From the NCBI RefSeq assembly GCF_004340975.1, contig NZ_SLXA01000006.1, positions 1 through 64,000 of the forward strand: a DNA stretch of 64,000 nt. The letters are read 5' to 3'. The translations under genes and the position numbers were made by a program. Below are positions 16,779 through 24,962 of the stretch, in pieces. The DNA comes from Frisingicoccus caecimuris. GTDB lineage: Bacteria > Bacillota > Clostridia > Lachnospirales > Lachnospiraceae. The notes beneath the pieces are model-generated. The model saw only the letters and a program-made list of their open reading frames with translations, was not told the DNA's origin and searched no databases. Positions within the stretch are counted from its first letter, which is position 1, and every line of letters starts with the position of its first letter.

Positions 16779-16833
16779 TTTATCATTCCTCCTTAAACCT
16801 TTAATAAAGAACCCTTTGCTCTATATATTTTGT

Positions 16834-16854
16834 ATTGCACACTATGTACACAAT
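16834..16854. promoter_or_regulatory. Imperfect dyad in the dehydrogenase leader
   Basis: ATTGCACAC-TAT-GTACACAAT has 7 of 9 matched positions per arm. It lies in the 5' leader between the operator and the GTG start. It might be a second regulator site or an RNA hairpin. Confidence 0.3.
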
Positions 16855-16886
16855 AACCATTAAAAATACACATAAAGGGGCCATAC

Positions 16887-16897
16887 TGGTCCTACCA
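16887..16897. promoter_or_regulatory. GntR (FadR/LldR-type) operator
   Basis: TGGTCCTACCA is a perfect TGGT-N3-ACCA dyad, the core form bound by FadR-subfamily GntR regulators such as LldR. It starts 11 bp downstream of the -10 hexamer, so a bound repressor would block the start site. A FadR-subfamily gene lies immediately upstream at 17068-17751. Confidence 0.7.
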
Positions 16898-16908
16898 TTT
16901 ATATGACC

Positions 16909-16937
16909 ATCATAAAATACACAGACGTATTTGTCAA
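16909..16937 (-). promoter_or_regulatory. Sigma-70 promoter of the hydroxyacid dehydrogenase operon
   Basis: On the minus strand TTGACA (16932-16937) and TATGAT (16909-16914) are separated by exactly 17 bp. The predicted start is near 16902, leaving a leader of about 120 bases before the GTG at 16778. Confidence 0.8.
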
Positions 16938-17067
16938 GTCATTTTTACCGTTTTCCTTTGTATTTTCCATGTATTTTTTATAAGCATTGCACAGTTTTGA
17001 TTTCGCCCTGCTTAAATTTTGTAGTTTTTTCGCACAAAGAGTTTGTCTTTTTTTTATCAATATTTGC

Positions 17068-17751
17068 TCAACTATCCAGATAATTATAAATGTAAACAAA
17101 ATGTCGGTTCAACGCCTCCTGTCCAAGCTGGACATTCTTATCCTTTACAGCTTTAATCAGGTCTCTGTGAGTCTGCATTAAACCTTCCCTGTTCTTCTCA
17201 TCTTTCAAAATACGCACTCGCATATCTTTGACATATCGGTCCATAACCTGTGTTAATGCTAAAAAATTAACAATAAGATAGTTGTTATGTGAAGCTTCCA
17301 CCACCAGATAATGAATACGTTTATCATGTTTTGAACGGACATTTTCCTCCTGAGCCGTCTCCAGCATGCTCATATGGTATTCCATTTCTTCAATCTGTTC
17401 TTCCGTGGCATGATGAACGGACAGAGATAATGCCTGATATTCCAATGCAAATCGGAATTCGCTGATTTCACGATATGACGTCCCTTCCACAGCAAACATC
17501 AATGTCATAACTCGTATTAACGTGTTTTCAAAATTACCGGTGATATAATTCCCCGAACCCTGCTGACAGGACAGTGCACCCATCTGCTCCAGTATACGGA
17601 TGCCCTCCCGAACAGAAGTCCGGCTCACATTCAATTGCAGCGCCATCTCTCTCTCTGACGGCAGTTTGTCCCCTGTACCGTAGACTCCGTCCAGAATCTG
17701 TTTCTGAACGAAGTCCACGACTTTTTCATAGGATTTTTCCAAACAAATCAT
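17068..17751 (-). CDS. GntR-family transcriptional regulator, FadR subfamily
   Basis: A 227-residue regulator. The N-terminal winged helix-turn-helix has the family sequence GDKLPSEREMALQLNVSRTS, followed by an all-alpha FCD-like effector domain with spaced histidine/aspartate residues (about 90-220). Such proteins sense 2-hydroxyacids or acyl-CoA compounds. The ATG at 17751, 8 bp after the proS stop, gives the usual family length; a longer frame to 17853 would lie within proS. It most likely represses the downstream dehydrogenase-Etf operon through TGGTCCTACCA at 16887-16897. Confidence 0.85.
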   Translation of the reverse strand: MICLEKSYEKVVDFVQKQILDGVYGTGDKLPSEREMALQLNVSRTSVREGIRILEQMGALSCQQGSGNYITGNFENTLIRVMTLMFAVEGTSYREISEFRFALEYQALSLSVHHATEEQIEEMEYHMSMLETAQEENVRSKHDKRIHYLVVEASHNNYLIVNFLALTQVMDRYVKDMRVRILKDEKNREGLMQTHRDLIKAVKDKNVQLGQEALNRHFVYIYNYLDS

Positions 17752-17759
17752 CCTGTTCT

Positions 17760-19196
17760 TTAATATGCTTTTCCCCAATATACCATAGATTTTGCAGGTT
17801 TTCCGCAGCATACGCACGTATCTGATAAATGTTCCTGTGCGAACGGCATACACCGGGAGGTTGCCCCTGTGACTTCTTTGATCATATTTTCACAGGCTTC
17901 ATCACCACACCACATAGCTTTGACAAAGCCCGGTTTATGTTCGATCGTATCCTTAAAGGCTTCAAAATCTGTCACCTCATAGGTATGGGCATCTCTGTGC
18001 GCTCTGGCTCTCTCCAGCATGTCGGACTGCATTTTATCCAGAGTGGCGCTTACTTTTTCAACCAGTTCACTCAATGCAACGACCTGTTTTTCCCGGGTAT
18101 CGCGGCGCACAATAACAGCCTGTCCCGCCTCGATATCCTTCGGACCGATTTCGATACGTACAGGAATTCCCCGCATTTCCGCTTCAGAGAATTTCCATCC
18201 CGGACTCTTATCCGAATCATCAACTTTTGTCCGGAAGTTGCTCAGAACATCCCGGATTTCATAGGCTTTGTCAAGAACGCCTTCTTTTTTCTGCTGAATC
18301 GGAATGATCATAACCTGGGTCGGTGCGATTCTCGGAGGCAATACCAGACCGGAATCATCGCCGTGAACCATGATAATGGCTCCGATCAGACGAGTGGTCA
18401 TCCCCCAGGATGTCTGATGAACATATTCCAGTTTATTATCTTTATTGGCATACTGAATGCCAAAGGCCTTTGCAAAACCATCACCAAAATTGTGGCTTGT
18501 GCCGGACTGGAGGGCCTTTCCGTCATGCATCAGAGCTTCTATCGTATACGTAGCTTCTGCACCGGCAAACTTTTCTTTGTCTGTTTTACGGCCGCGGATG
18601 ACTGGCATAGCCAGTACTTCCTCACAGAAATCCGCATAGAGATTCAGCATCTGAATGGTTCTCTCTTCTGCTTCTTCTGCCGTTGCGTGTGCTGTGTGGC
18701 CTTCCTGCCATAAAAATTCTCTGGAACGCAGGAACGGACGGGTGGTTTTTTCCCACCGTACAACCGAACACCACTGATTATACAGTTTCGGTAAATCTCT
18801 GTGAGACTGGATATCCCTTGCATAAAAATCGCAAAACAACGTCTCAGAGGTCGGACGGACGCACAACCGCTCCTGCAGCGGTTCAAGTCCTCCATGGGTC
18901 ACCCATGCCACCTCCGGTGCGAAACCTTCGACATGGTCTTTTTCTTTTTCCAGAAGGCTCTCCGGAATGAACAACGGCATGTATACATTTTCCACACCGG
19001 TTTCTTTAAAACGTCGATCCAATTCCTTCTGAATATTTTCCCAGATCGCATAACCGGCCGGTTTAATGACCATACATCCCTTCACGCTGGCATAATCGAC
19101 CAGTTCTGCTTTTTTCACCACATCTGTATACCATTGGGCAAAATCTTCTTCCATCGAAGTGATTGCCTCAACTAACTTCTTTTCCTTCGCCATCAT
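17760..19196 (-). CDS. proS: Proline-tRNA ligase, archaeal/eukaryotic type (ProS3)
   Basis: A 478-residue class II synthetase without the inserted editing domain of the bacterial long form, and ending in the zinc-domain style tail [18 protein letters not shown]. Class II motif 2 is visible near [20 protein letters not shown]. It charges tRNA-Pro. Two adjacent ATG codons (19196 and 19193) follow AAGGAG; either could be used. The short GntR gene begins 8 bp downstream and may be read from the same mRNA. Confidence 0.95.
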   Translation of the reverse strand: MMAKEKKLVEAITSMEEDFAQWYTDVVKKAELVDYASVKGCMVIKPAGYAIWENIQKELDRRFKETGVENVYMPLFIPESLLEKEKDHVEGFAPEVAWVTHGGLEPLQERLCVRPTSETLFCDFYARDIQSHRDLPKLYNQWCSVVRWEKTTRPFLRSREFLWQEGHTAHATAEEAEERTIQMLNLYADFCEEVLAMPVIRGRKTDKEKFAGAEATYTIEALMHDGKALQSGTSHNFGDGFAKAFGIQYANKDNKLEYVHQTSWGMTTRLIGAIIMVHGDDSGLVLPPRIAPTQVMIIPIQQKKEGVLDKAYEIRDVLSNFRTKVDDSDKSPGWKFSEAEMRGIPVRIEIGPKDIEAGQAVIVRRDTREKQVVALSELVEKVSATLDKMQSDMLERARAHRDAHTYEVTDFEAFKDTIEHKPGFVKAMWCGDEACENMIKEVTGATSRCMPFAQEHLSDTCVCCGKPAKSMVYWGKAY

Positions 19197-19207
19197 TCAA
19201 TCTCCTT

Positions 19208-19939
19208 TTATTTTCTTTTTTTATAGTAAGATAAACTTGGCCATTCGTCAATAGTCATCCTGCCCCGTTCCGGCAAGGCTTCAAAGCACATTGTTGCACG
19301 ACTGACCGGATGTTTAAAACTCAGCCGACAGGAAAAAAGACATAACTCCGTCCTTCCGGAAACTATGCCTTCCTTTTCATTCCATTTTTTCGTCCCCTCA
19401 CTATTATACTTCATATCACCATAGATACCCGCTCCGGCGTGAGCTGTCTGAACCCGGATCTGATGGTGCCGTCCTGTCTGAAGCTGAACCTCCACAAGGG
19501 TCAGGCCCCTGCTCTCCTCCAGTCTTCGATAAAAAAGACTGGCTTTTTTACCGCCTTTCGACACTACTTTGGACATATTGGTCCGTCCGTCTCGCTCCAG
19601 ATAATCCGTCAATACACCGGACGCTTGCGGAAGTCGGCCTGTCAAGAGGGCCAGATAGTTTTTTTCTGTCTGATGTTCAGAAAACTGACGGCTTAAATCA
19701 GCCGCCGCCTTTGGATTTTTTGCATAGACCATCACTCCGCCTACCGGCCGGTCCAGCCGGTGGACCACACCAATGTAGGGGCCCCCTTTACCGCCGCCGG
19801 ACTGCTTTCCCACCAGATAATTTTTGAGCCAGCTGACTAAATCCATGGAGGAAGATCGTTCTGCCTGAGCAGCCATCCCTGGTGGTTTAATGCAGACGAG
19901 TACCTCCGTATCTTCATACAAAATTTTTACTTCTATCAT
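19208..19939 (-). CDS. RluA-family RNA pseudouridine synthase
   Basis: A 243-residue RluA/RluD-type synthase with the catalytic motif HRLDRPVGGVMVYAKN; the nucleophilic aspartate is residue 63. No N-terminal S4 domain is present, so this is the short form. It modifies uridines in rRNA or tRNA; the target site is unknown. Its start overlaps the response-regulator stop (ATGA), so it belongs to the same transcript as the two-component system. Confidence 0.9.
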   Translation of the reverse strand: MIEVKILYEDTEVLVCIKPPGMAAQAERSSSMDLVSWLKNYLVGKQSGGGKGGPYIGVVHRLDRPVGGVMVYAKNPKAAADLSRQFSEHQTEKNYLALLTGRLPQASGVLTDYLERDGRTNMSKVVSKGGKKASLFYRRLEESRGLTLVEVQLQTGRHHQIRVQTAHAGAGIYGDMKYNSEGTKKWNEKEGIVSGRTELCLFSCRLSFKHPVSRATMCFEALPERGRMTIDEWPSLSYYKKRK

Positions 19940-20625
19940 ACCTTAAATCTGTACCCAACGCCCCAGATTGTTTCAATATACTGAGGTTTGGATGTGTTAA
20001 ATTCTATCTTTTCGCGAATCTTTTTAATATGGACCGTCACCGTAGCAATGTCTCCCAATGACTCCATATCCCATATTTTATTGAATAATTCTTCTTTTTT
20101 GAAGACATGATTCGGATTTTCCGCAAGGAAAGTGAGAAGGTCAAATTCTTTTGTTGTAAAGGCCTTCTCTTCGCCGTTCACATAAACCCGACGGGCTGTT
20201 TTATCAATTTTCAGTCCCCGGATCTCGATGATATCGTTGGTCTTGACCGCACTGCCGATCAGTCGTTCATAACGGGCCAGGTGAGCCTTTACCCGGGCTA
20301 CCAGCTCACTCGGGCTGAAAGGCTTGGTAATATAATCATCAGCGCCCATGCCAAGGCCCCGGATTTTATCTATATCCTCTTTTTTTGCCGAAACCATCAG
20401 CACAGGGATATTCTTCTGTTCCCGGATTCTGCGGCAGATTTCGAAGCCGTCCATCCCCGGCAACATCAAATCCAGAATGATCAGGTCAAACTCGTTTTTT
20501 AAGGCTTTATCCAGTCCTGTATCTCCGCTGTGTTCCATATCCACCTCAAAGCCGCTCAGCTCCAGATAATCCTTTTCCAATTCGGCAATACTCACTTCGT
20601 CTTCAATAATCAGTATTTTACTCAT
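19936..20625 (-). CDS. OmpR/PhoB-family response regulator
   Basis: A 229-residue regulator with a receiver domain (residues 1-118, phosphoacceptor Asp52 in LIILDLMLPGMDG) and a C-terminal winged-helix DNA-binding domain ending WGVGYRFKV. It overlaps the kinase gene by 8 bp upstream and the pseudouridine synthase gene by 4 bp downstream. The kinase encoded next door is its obvious partner. The regulon is unknown. Confidence 0.94.
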   Translation of the reverse strand: MSKILIIEDEVSIAELEKDYLELSGFEVDMEHSGDTGLDKALKNEFDLIILDLMLPGMDGFEICRRIREQKNIPVLMVSAKKEDIDKIRGLGMGADDYITKPFSPSELVARVKAHLARYERLIGSAVKTNDIIEIRGLKIDKTARRVYVNGEEKAFTTKEFDLLTFLAENPNHVFKKEELFNKIWDMESLGDIATVTVHIKKIREKIEFNTSKPQYIETIWGVGYRFKV

Positions 20626-22096
20626 AGGTTACACACTCCTTGTACTTTCTCAAAACGAAGCTCATTGTTGTCCCTTCGCCTTCCACGCTGTTCGCCCAGA
20701 TTTTTCCGCCATGCTCTTCAATGATCTTTTTCGCGATCGACAATCCCAGACCACTGCCTCCCTTCGACGAATTTCGTGAAGCATCCGTCCGATAGCAGCG
20801 TTCAAAAATATGAGGCAGCTCTTTTTTAGCAATACCTTTTCCATTATCCTGAATTTCAATCTGAACAAACTCCGGCTCGTCCTTAATAAAAATCCCGATA
20901 TGCCCGCGCCGTCCAGATTCCATATATTTGACCGAATTACCGACAATATTATTAATGACTCGTTTTAACTGTTCCGGATCTGCAATAATAATCGTATCCT
21001 CCGGCACATGATTATAATAAGCCAGAGAAATGCCCCGCGATTCCAAATCCAGAGAAATATCATCCACACAGTCTTCAAAATAATCCTTCAGATTCAATTT
21101 TGCGAAGCTGTAGTTCATCGAATTACTGTCCAACTTGGAAAAGAGAAAGAGTTCGTCTATCAGTTTATCCATGTCTGTGGCTTTATTATAAATCGTTCGG
21201 ATGTATTTGTCCATTTTTTCCGGTGTATCAGCAACGCCGTCCCGGATGCCTTCCACATACCCCTTAATCGCTGTAATCGGGGTTTTTAAGTCGTGAGAAA
21301 TATTACTGAGCAGCTCTTTGTTATCTTTTTCATACTGCATACTCACTTCAATCTGGTCCTTTAATTTAATACGCATTTCTTCGAAAGCAATACACACTTC
21401 ACCAATTTCATCTTCCGTATCCGTAATGACATTAAAGTCCAGATTTCCGTCTTTAATATTTACCGCCGCCCGTTTCAATTTTTCCAGAGGCTGGACAATG
21501 CTCTGATACAGCCATGTAAACGCAATGGCACTGACGAGAAGCAGGATGATCAGCGAGCAGACAGAAACTTTCAAAACGACGCGTTCAACCTGCTTAACAA
21601 CCATTTCCACCGGAGTGAAAATCTGGATGATTCCCTCACTTCCATCCGGGAACTGAAAGGAAAGCTGCTTTAAATGATAAGGTTCATCTCCCGTAATATA
21701 GTTGTCCTTAGCCGCCTCGACAATTATATTTTCAACATCTTCATTGATTTCCTCATCCTGACCGGAATAATAAATCTTCCCATCTTTACGCAAGACCAGA
21801 AATGATGAATATTTCTCCAGACGTTTATCCACAGTTTCCAGATATTTGATATCGCTTAGACGCTCCGGCGTGCTTTCTGCCGTTTCAGCCAGTTCTTCCA
21901 CAACACTGACGGATATATTTCCGAGCATTTCAAATGGATTAAAGAGCATTTCCACGCTCCCTTCTTCCATGTCATATTTTTGCTGCAACGCCCGCAGTTC
22001 AATCCGTCCAATGCCCCAGAAGGACACGACAATCAACACAATAGGAATGAGAAAAAACATTCCGTATGTTATTTTCATTCGAGTGGCCAGCCGCAT
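20618..22096 (-). CDS. Membrane sensor histidine kinase
   Basis: A 492-residue kinase. It has two membrane segments (about 10-28 and 175-198) flanking an extracytoplasmic sensor, then a HAMP domain, a HisKA domain with NISHDLKTPITA, and a HATPase domain (NNIVGNSVKYME, GGSGLGLSIAKKI). The signal cannot be told from the sensor. It pairs with the response regulator through an 8-bp overlap. GAGGAGGG precedes the ATG. Confidence 0.93.
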   Translation of the reverse strand: MRLATRMKITYGMFFLIPIVLIVVSFWGIGRIELRALQQKYDMEEGSVEMLFNPFEMLGNISVSVVEELAETAESTPERLSDIKYLETVDKRLEKYSSFLVLRKDGKIYYSGQDEEINEDVENIIVEAAKDNYITGDEPYHLKQLSFQFPDGSEGIIQIFTPVEMVVKQVERVVLKVSVCSLIILLLVSAIAFTWLYQSIVQPLEKLKRAAVNIKDGNLDFNVITDTEDEIGEVCIAFEEMRIKLKDQIEVSMQYEKDNKELLSNISHDLKTPITAIKGYVEGIRDGVADTPEKMDKYIRTIYNKATDMDKLIDELFLFSKLDSNSMNYSFAKLNLKDYFEDCVDDISLDLESRGISLAYYNHVPEDTIIIADPEQLKRVINNIVGNSVKYMESGRRGHIGIFIKDEPEFVQIEIQDNGKGIAKKELPHIFERCYRTDASRNSSKGGSGLGLSIAKKIIEEHGGKIWANSVEGEGTTMSFVLRKYKECVTYE

Positions 22097-22125
22097 AGAG
22101 CATCCCTCCTCTGTCAGTCATTCGT

Positions 22126-23313
22126 CTATAAGTATTTTTTCAAAATATCTGTTTTGTCTGTTTTCTCCCAAGGAAGGTCCAGATCATTTCGTCCAAAGTG
22201 GCCGTAAGCCGCTGTCTGCTTATAGATTGGTCGACGAAGATCCAGCATTTTAATAATTCCTGCCGGACGCAGATCAAAATTCTCACGGATAATATCCACA
22301 AGCTTTGTCTCAGAAATCTTACCGGTTCCGTAAGTGTCCACCATGATGGATGTCGGCTGTGCTACACCGATGGCATAGGACAACTGAATTTCACACTTTT
22401 CTGCCAAGCCGGCCGCCACGATATTTTTTGCAACGTAACGGGCAGCATAGGCGGCGGAACGGTCTACTTTTGTACAGTCTTTACCAGAAAATGCGCCGCC
22501 GCCGTGACGTGCGTATCCGCCATAGGTATCCACAATAATCTTACGGCCGGTCAGGCCACTGTCGCCGTGAGGACCTCCGATCACGAAACGTCCTGTCGGA
22601 TTAATAAAGAATCGAGTCCGCTCATCGACCATGTCTGGCGGAAGAACAGTATCAAATACGTATTTACGAATATCCGCATGGATCTGTTCCTGGGTCACAT
22701 CCGGATCATGCTGAGTTGAAAGAACGATCGTATCCAACCGGGCTGGTTTTCCATTTTCATCATATTCCACAGTCACCTGAGTCTTTCCATCCGGTCGAAG
22801 GTAAGGCAATGTGCCATCTTTACGCACCTCTGTTAGCCGTCTGGCCAATTTATGAGCCATAGCTATGGCATATGGCATATACTCTTCTGTCTCATTTGTT
22901 GCAAATCCAAACATCATGCCCTGATCGCCTGCGCCGATGGCTTCGATTTCATCATCAGACATCAGTTTTTCCTTTGCTTCCAGAGCTTTATCAACACCCA
23001 TGGCAATATCCGGAGACTGTTTATCCAGGGTCACCATAACCGCACAGGTTTCCGCGTCAAAACCATATTTACCCCTGTTATATCCGATTTCATTCACCGT
23101 ATCCCGTACAATCTGGGCAATATCCACATTCGCTTTGGAAGTAATTTCTCCCATGACCATTACAAGCCCTGTTGTTGCGCACGTCTCACAAGCCACCCGG
23201 CTCATCGGGTCCTGTGCGACCATTGCATCTAAAATAGCATCCGAAACCGCATCACATATCTTATCCGGATGTCCTTCTGTAACAGATTCTGAAGTAAATA
23301 AAAGTCTTTCCAT
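22126..23313 (-). CDS. metK: S-adenosylmethionine synthetase
   Basis: A 395-residue MetK of normal length. It has the ATP-binding GHPDK (residues 14-18), [15 protein letters not shown] and the P-loop-like GGGAFSGKD. It makes S-adenosylmethionine from methionine and ATP. A SAM-I riboswitch and terminator precede it, giving feedback control by its own product. Confidence 0.97.
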   Translation of the reverse strand: MERLLFTSESVTEGHPDKICDAVSDAILDAMVAQDPMSRVACETCATTGLVMVMGEITSKANVDIAQIVRDTVNEIGYNRGKYGFDAETCAVMVTLDKQSPDIAMGVDKALEAKEKLMSDDEIEAIGAGDQGMMFGFATNETEEYMPYAIAMAHKLARRLTEVRKDGTLPYLRPDGKTQVTVEYDENGKPARLDTIVLSTQHDPDVTQEQIHADIRKYVFDTVLPPDMVDERTRFFINPTGRFVIGGPHGDSGLTGRKIIVDTYGGYARHGGGAFSGKDCTKVDRSAAYAARYVAKNIVAAGLAEKCEIQLSYAIGVAQPTSIMVDTYGTGKISETKLVDIIRENFDLRPAGIIKMLDLRRPIYKQTAAYGHFGRNDLDLPWEKTDKTDILKKYL

Positions 23314-23371
23314 GTCTATGTTCTCCTTTCATAAAAACCGTAAAATAAACGAAATCCTTTTGCAAAAAGAA

Positions 23372-23392
23372 AAGTCCGCAAAAAGCGGACTT
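23372..23392 (-). terminator. SAM riboswitch terminator hairpin
   Basis: AAGTCCGC (23372-23379) and GCGGACTT (23385-23392) form an 8-bp stem. On the minus strand a T-rich tail follows. It is the off-state of the metK riboswitch, about 60 bp before the metK start. Confidence 0.88.
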
Positions 23393-23410
23393 GATTCTCA
23401 GTATCAAATC

Positions 23411-23509
23411 CTCTTATTGTTCGAGTGTACTCGCTCCGGCAGGCACCTTCCGTTCATCGGGGTTGCCACAATATCATCGCTCCTTAAGCTCCATTGTTCT
23501 GAATAAGAG
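23411..23509 (-). ncRNA. SAM-I (S-box) riboswitch
   Basis: On the minus strand the closing helix CTCTTATT (23502-23509) / AATAAGAG (23411-23418) encloses the S-box core pieces GGAGC, GATGA, GGCAACC and AAGGTGCC in the right order. A terminator and metK follow. Confidence 0.92.
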
Positions 23510-23538
23510 AGATTGTTTCATTGTTCAGTTTTAGCATT

Positions 23539-24831
23539 TTAGCCAACTTTTAATTTAAATTTCCGAAGGTCTTTTTCATTATCCACCTTCTCAATGCATG
23601 CTCCAAGACTGCGGAGTTTTCCCTCAAAGTCTTCATAACCACGCTGAATATATCCAATAGAATCCACCGTAGAAACGCCATCTGCGGCCAGAGCGGCAAT
23701 TACCAGAGCGGCGCCTGCACGCAGATCCGGTGCGCTCATATGGGCTCCTTTATACTGTGGAACACCGATGATAATTGCAGTGTTTCCTTCCACCTTAATC
23801 TGTGCTCCCATACGGGCCAGCTCATCTACATAACGGAATCGATTTTCGAAAATACTTTCTGTAATAACGCTGGTTCCGTCAGCCAGTGCCAGCGCAATAG
23901 CAGCCTGAGGCTGCATATCGGTCGGAAAGCCCGGATAAGGCAGGGTTTTTATATTTGTCGGCTGCAGACGTTTTGACGCAACAACACGCACCGCATCATC
24001 CAATTCTTCAATTTCGGCTCCCATCTCCATCAGTTTCGCCGAGATGGATTCCAAATGCTTTGGAATAACGTGTTTTACGGTGATATCTCCCTGAGTTGCC
24101 ACCGCGGCACACATAAAAGTTCCGGCTTCAATCTGATCCGGTATGATCGTATATTCCGTTCCATGCAGCTTCTGAACGCCCTGAATACGGATAACATCCG
24201 TTCCGGCTCCCTTAATATCTGCACCCATAGAATTCAGGAAGTTTGCCACATCCACAATATGCGGCTCCTTTGCTGAATTTTCAAGAATTGTACGACCTTC
24301 AGCCATTGCGGCTGCCATCATAATATTAATTGTTGCTCCCACGCTTACCACATCCAGATAGATATGACGCGCCTTCAATTGTTCAGCCTTTGCAATGATC
24401 ATACTATTATTAATATCTACTCTGGCACCAAGCGCCCGAAATCCCTTAATATGCTGATCGATCGGACGGCTTCCGATATTACATCCGCCCGGCAGCGCCA
24501 CTTCTGCCTCGTTGTACTTTCCGAGAAGAGCTCCAAGCAAATAGTAAGACGCTCTGATCTTACGTATGAATCCATCATCAATACAATAACTGTGAATATT
24601 TTTACCGTTTATCTTCACGGTGTTTCTATTAATACGCACGACATCTGCGCCGATGGATGCTATCGCCTGTAATAAAACATTAATATCACTTACATCCGGC
24701 AGATTATCAATAATCACATCTTCGTCACTCATGATCGCAGCTGCAAGAATACCTAAAGCGGCATTCTTCGCTCCTCCGATCGTTACTTCGCCGACCAATG
24801 GATTTCCGCCTTTTATAACATATTGTTCCAT
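23539..24831 (-). CDS. murA: UDP-N-acetylglucosamine 1-carboxyvinyltransferase
   Basis: A 430-residue MurA, the first committed enzyme of peptidoglycan synthesis. Lys22 (GGAKNA) and the catalytic Cys117 in LPGGCNIGSRPIDQH are present, so it is the fosfomycin-sensitive Cys form. The ATG at 24831 follows GAGGTG at good spacing; an in-frame ATG at 24846 would include the ribosome site. A promoter lies at 24869-24896. It is transcribed alone, upstream of the SAM riboswitch. Confidence 0.95.
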   Translation of the reverse strand: MEQYVIKGGNPLVGEVTIGGAKNAALGILAAAIMSDEDVIIDNLPDVSDINVLLQAIASIGADVVRINRNTVKINGKNIHSYCIDDGFIRKIRASYYLLGALLGKYNEAEVALPGGCNIGSRPIDQHIKGFRALGARVDINNSMIIAKAEQLKARHIYLDVVSVGATINIMMAAAMAEGRTILENSAKEPHIVDVANFLNSMGADIKGAGTDVIRIQGVQKLHGTEYTIIPDQIEAGTFMCAAVATQGDITVKHVIPKHLESISAKLMEMGAEIEELDDAVRVVASKRLQPTNIKTLPYPGFPTDMQPQAAIALALADGTSVITESIFENRFRYVDELARMGAQIKVEGNTAIIIGVPQYKGAHMSAPDLRAGAALVIAALAADGVSTVDSIGYIQRGYEDFEGKLRSLGACIEKVDNEKDLRKFKLKVG

Positions 24832-24868
24832 GGTACACCTCAACAAACTTTCTGCTATAGTCCTAATT

Positions 24869-24896
24869 ATTATAGCATACTCCGGGAATTTGTAAA
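24869..24896 (-). promoter_or_regulatory. Sigma-70 promoter of murA
   Basis: TTTACA (24891-24896) and TATAAT (24869-24874) on the minus strand are 16 bp apart, about 38 bp upstream of the murA ATG. Confidence 0.75.
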
Positions 24897-24962
24897 TTGG
24901 ATTTTATAATTTCGTAAAATTTCCATCCATTTTTTACAAGTTCATTAATGTTTTTATAGCAA

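Noticed and set aside
19197-19207. A T-box leader before proS
   Set aside because: Only 11 bp separate proS from the preceding gene, too short for any T-box structure.
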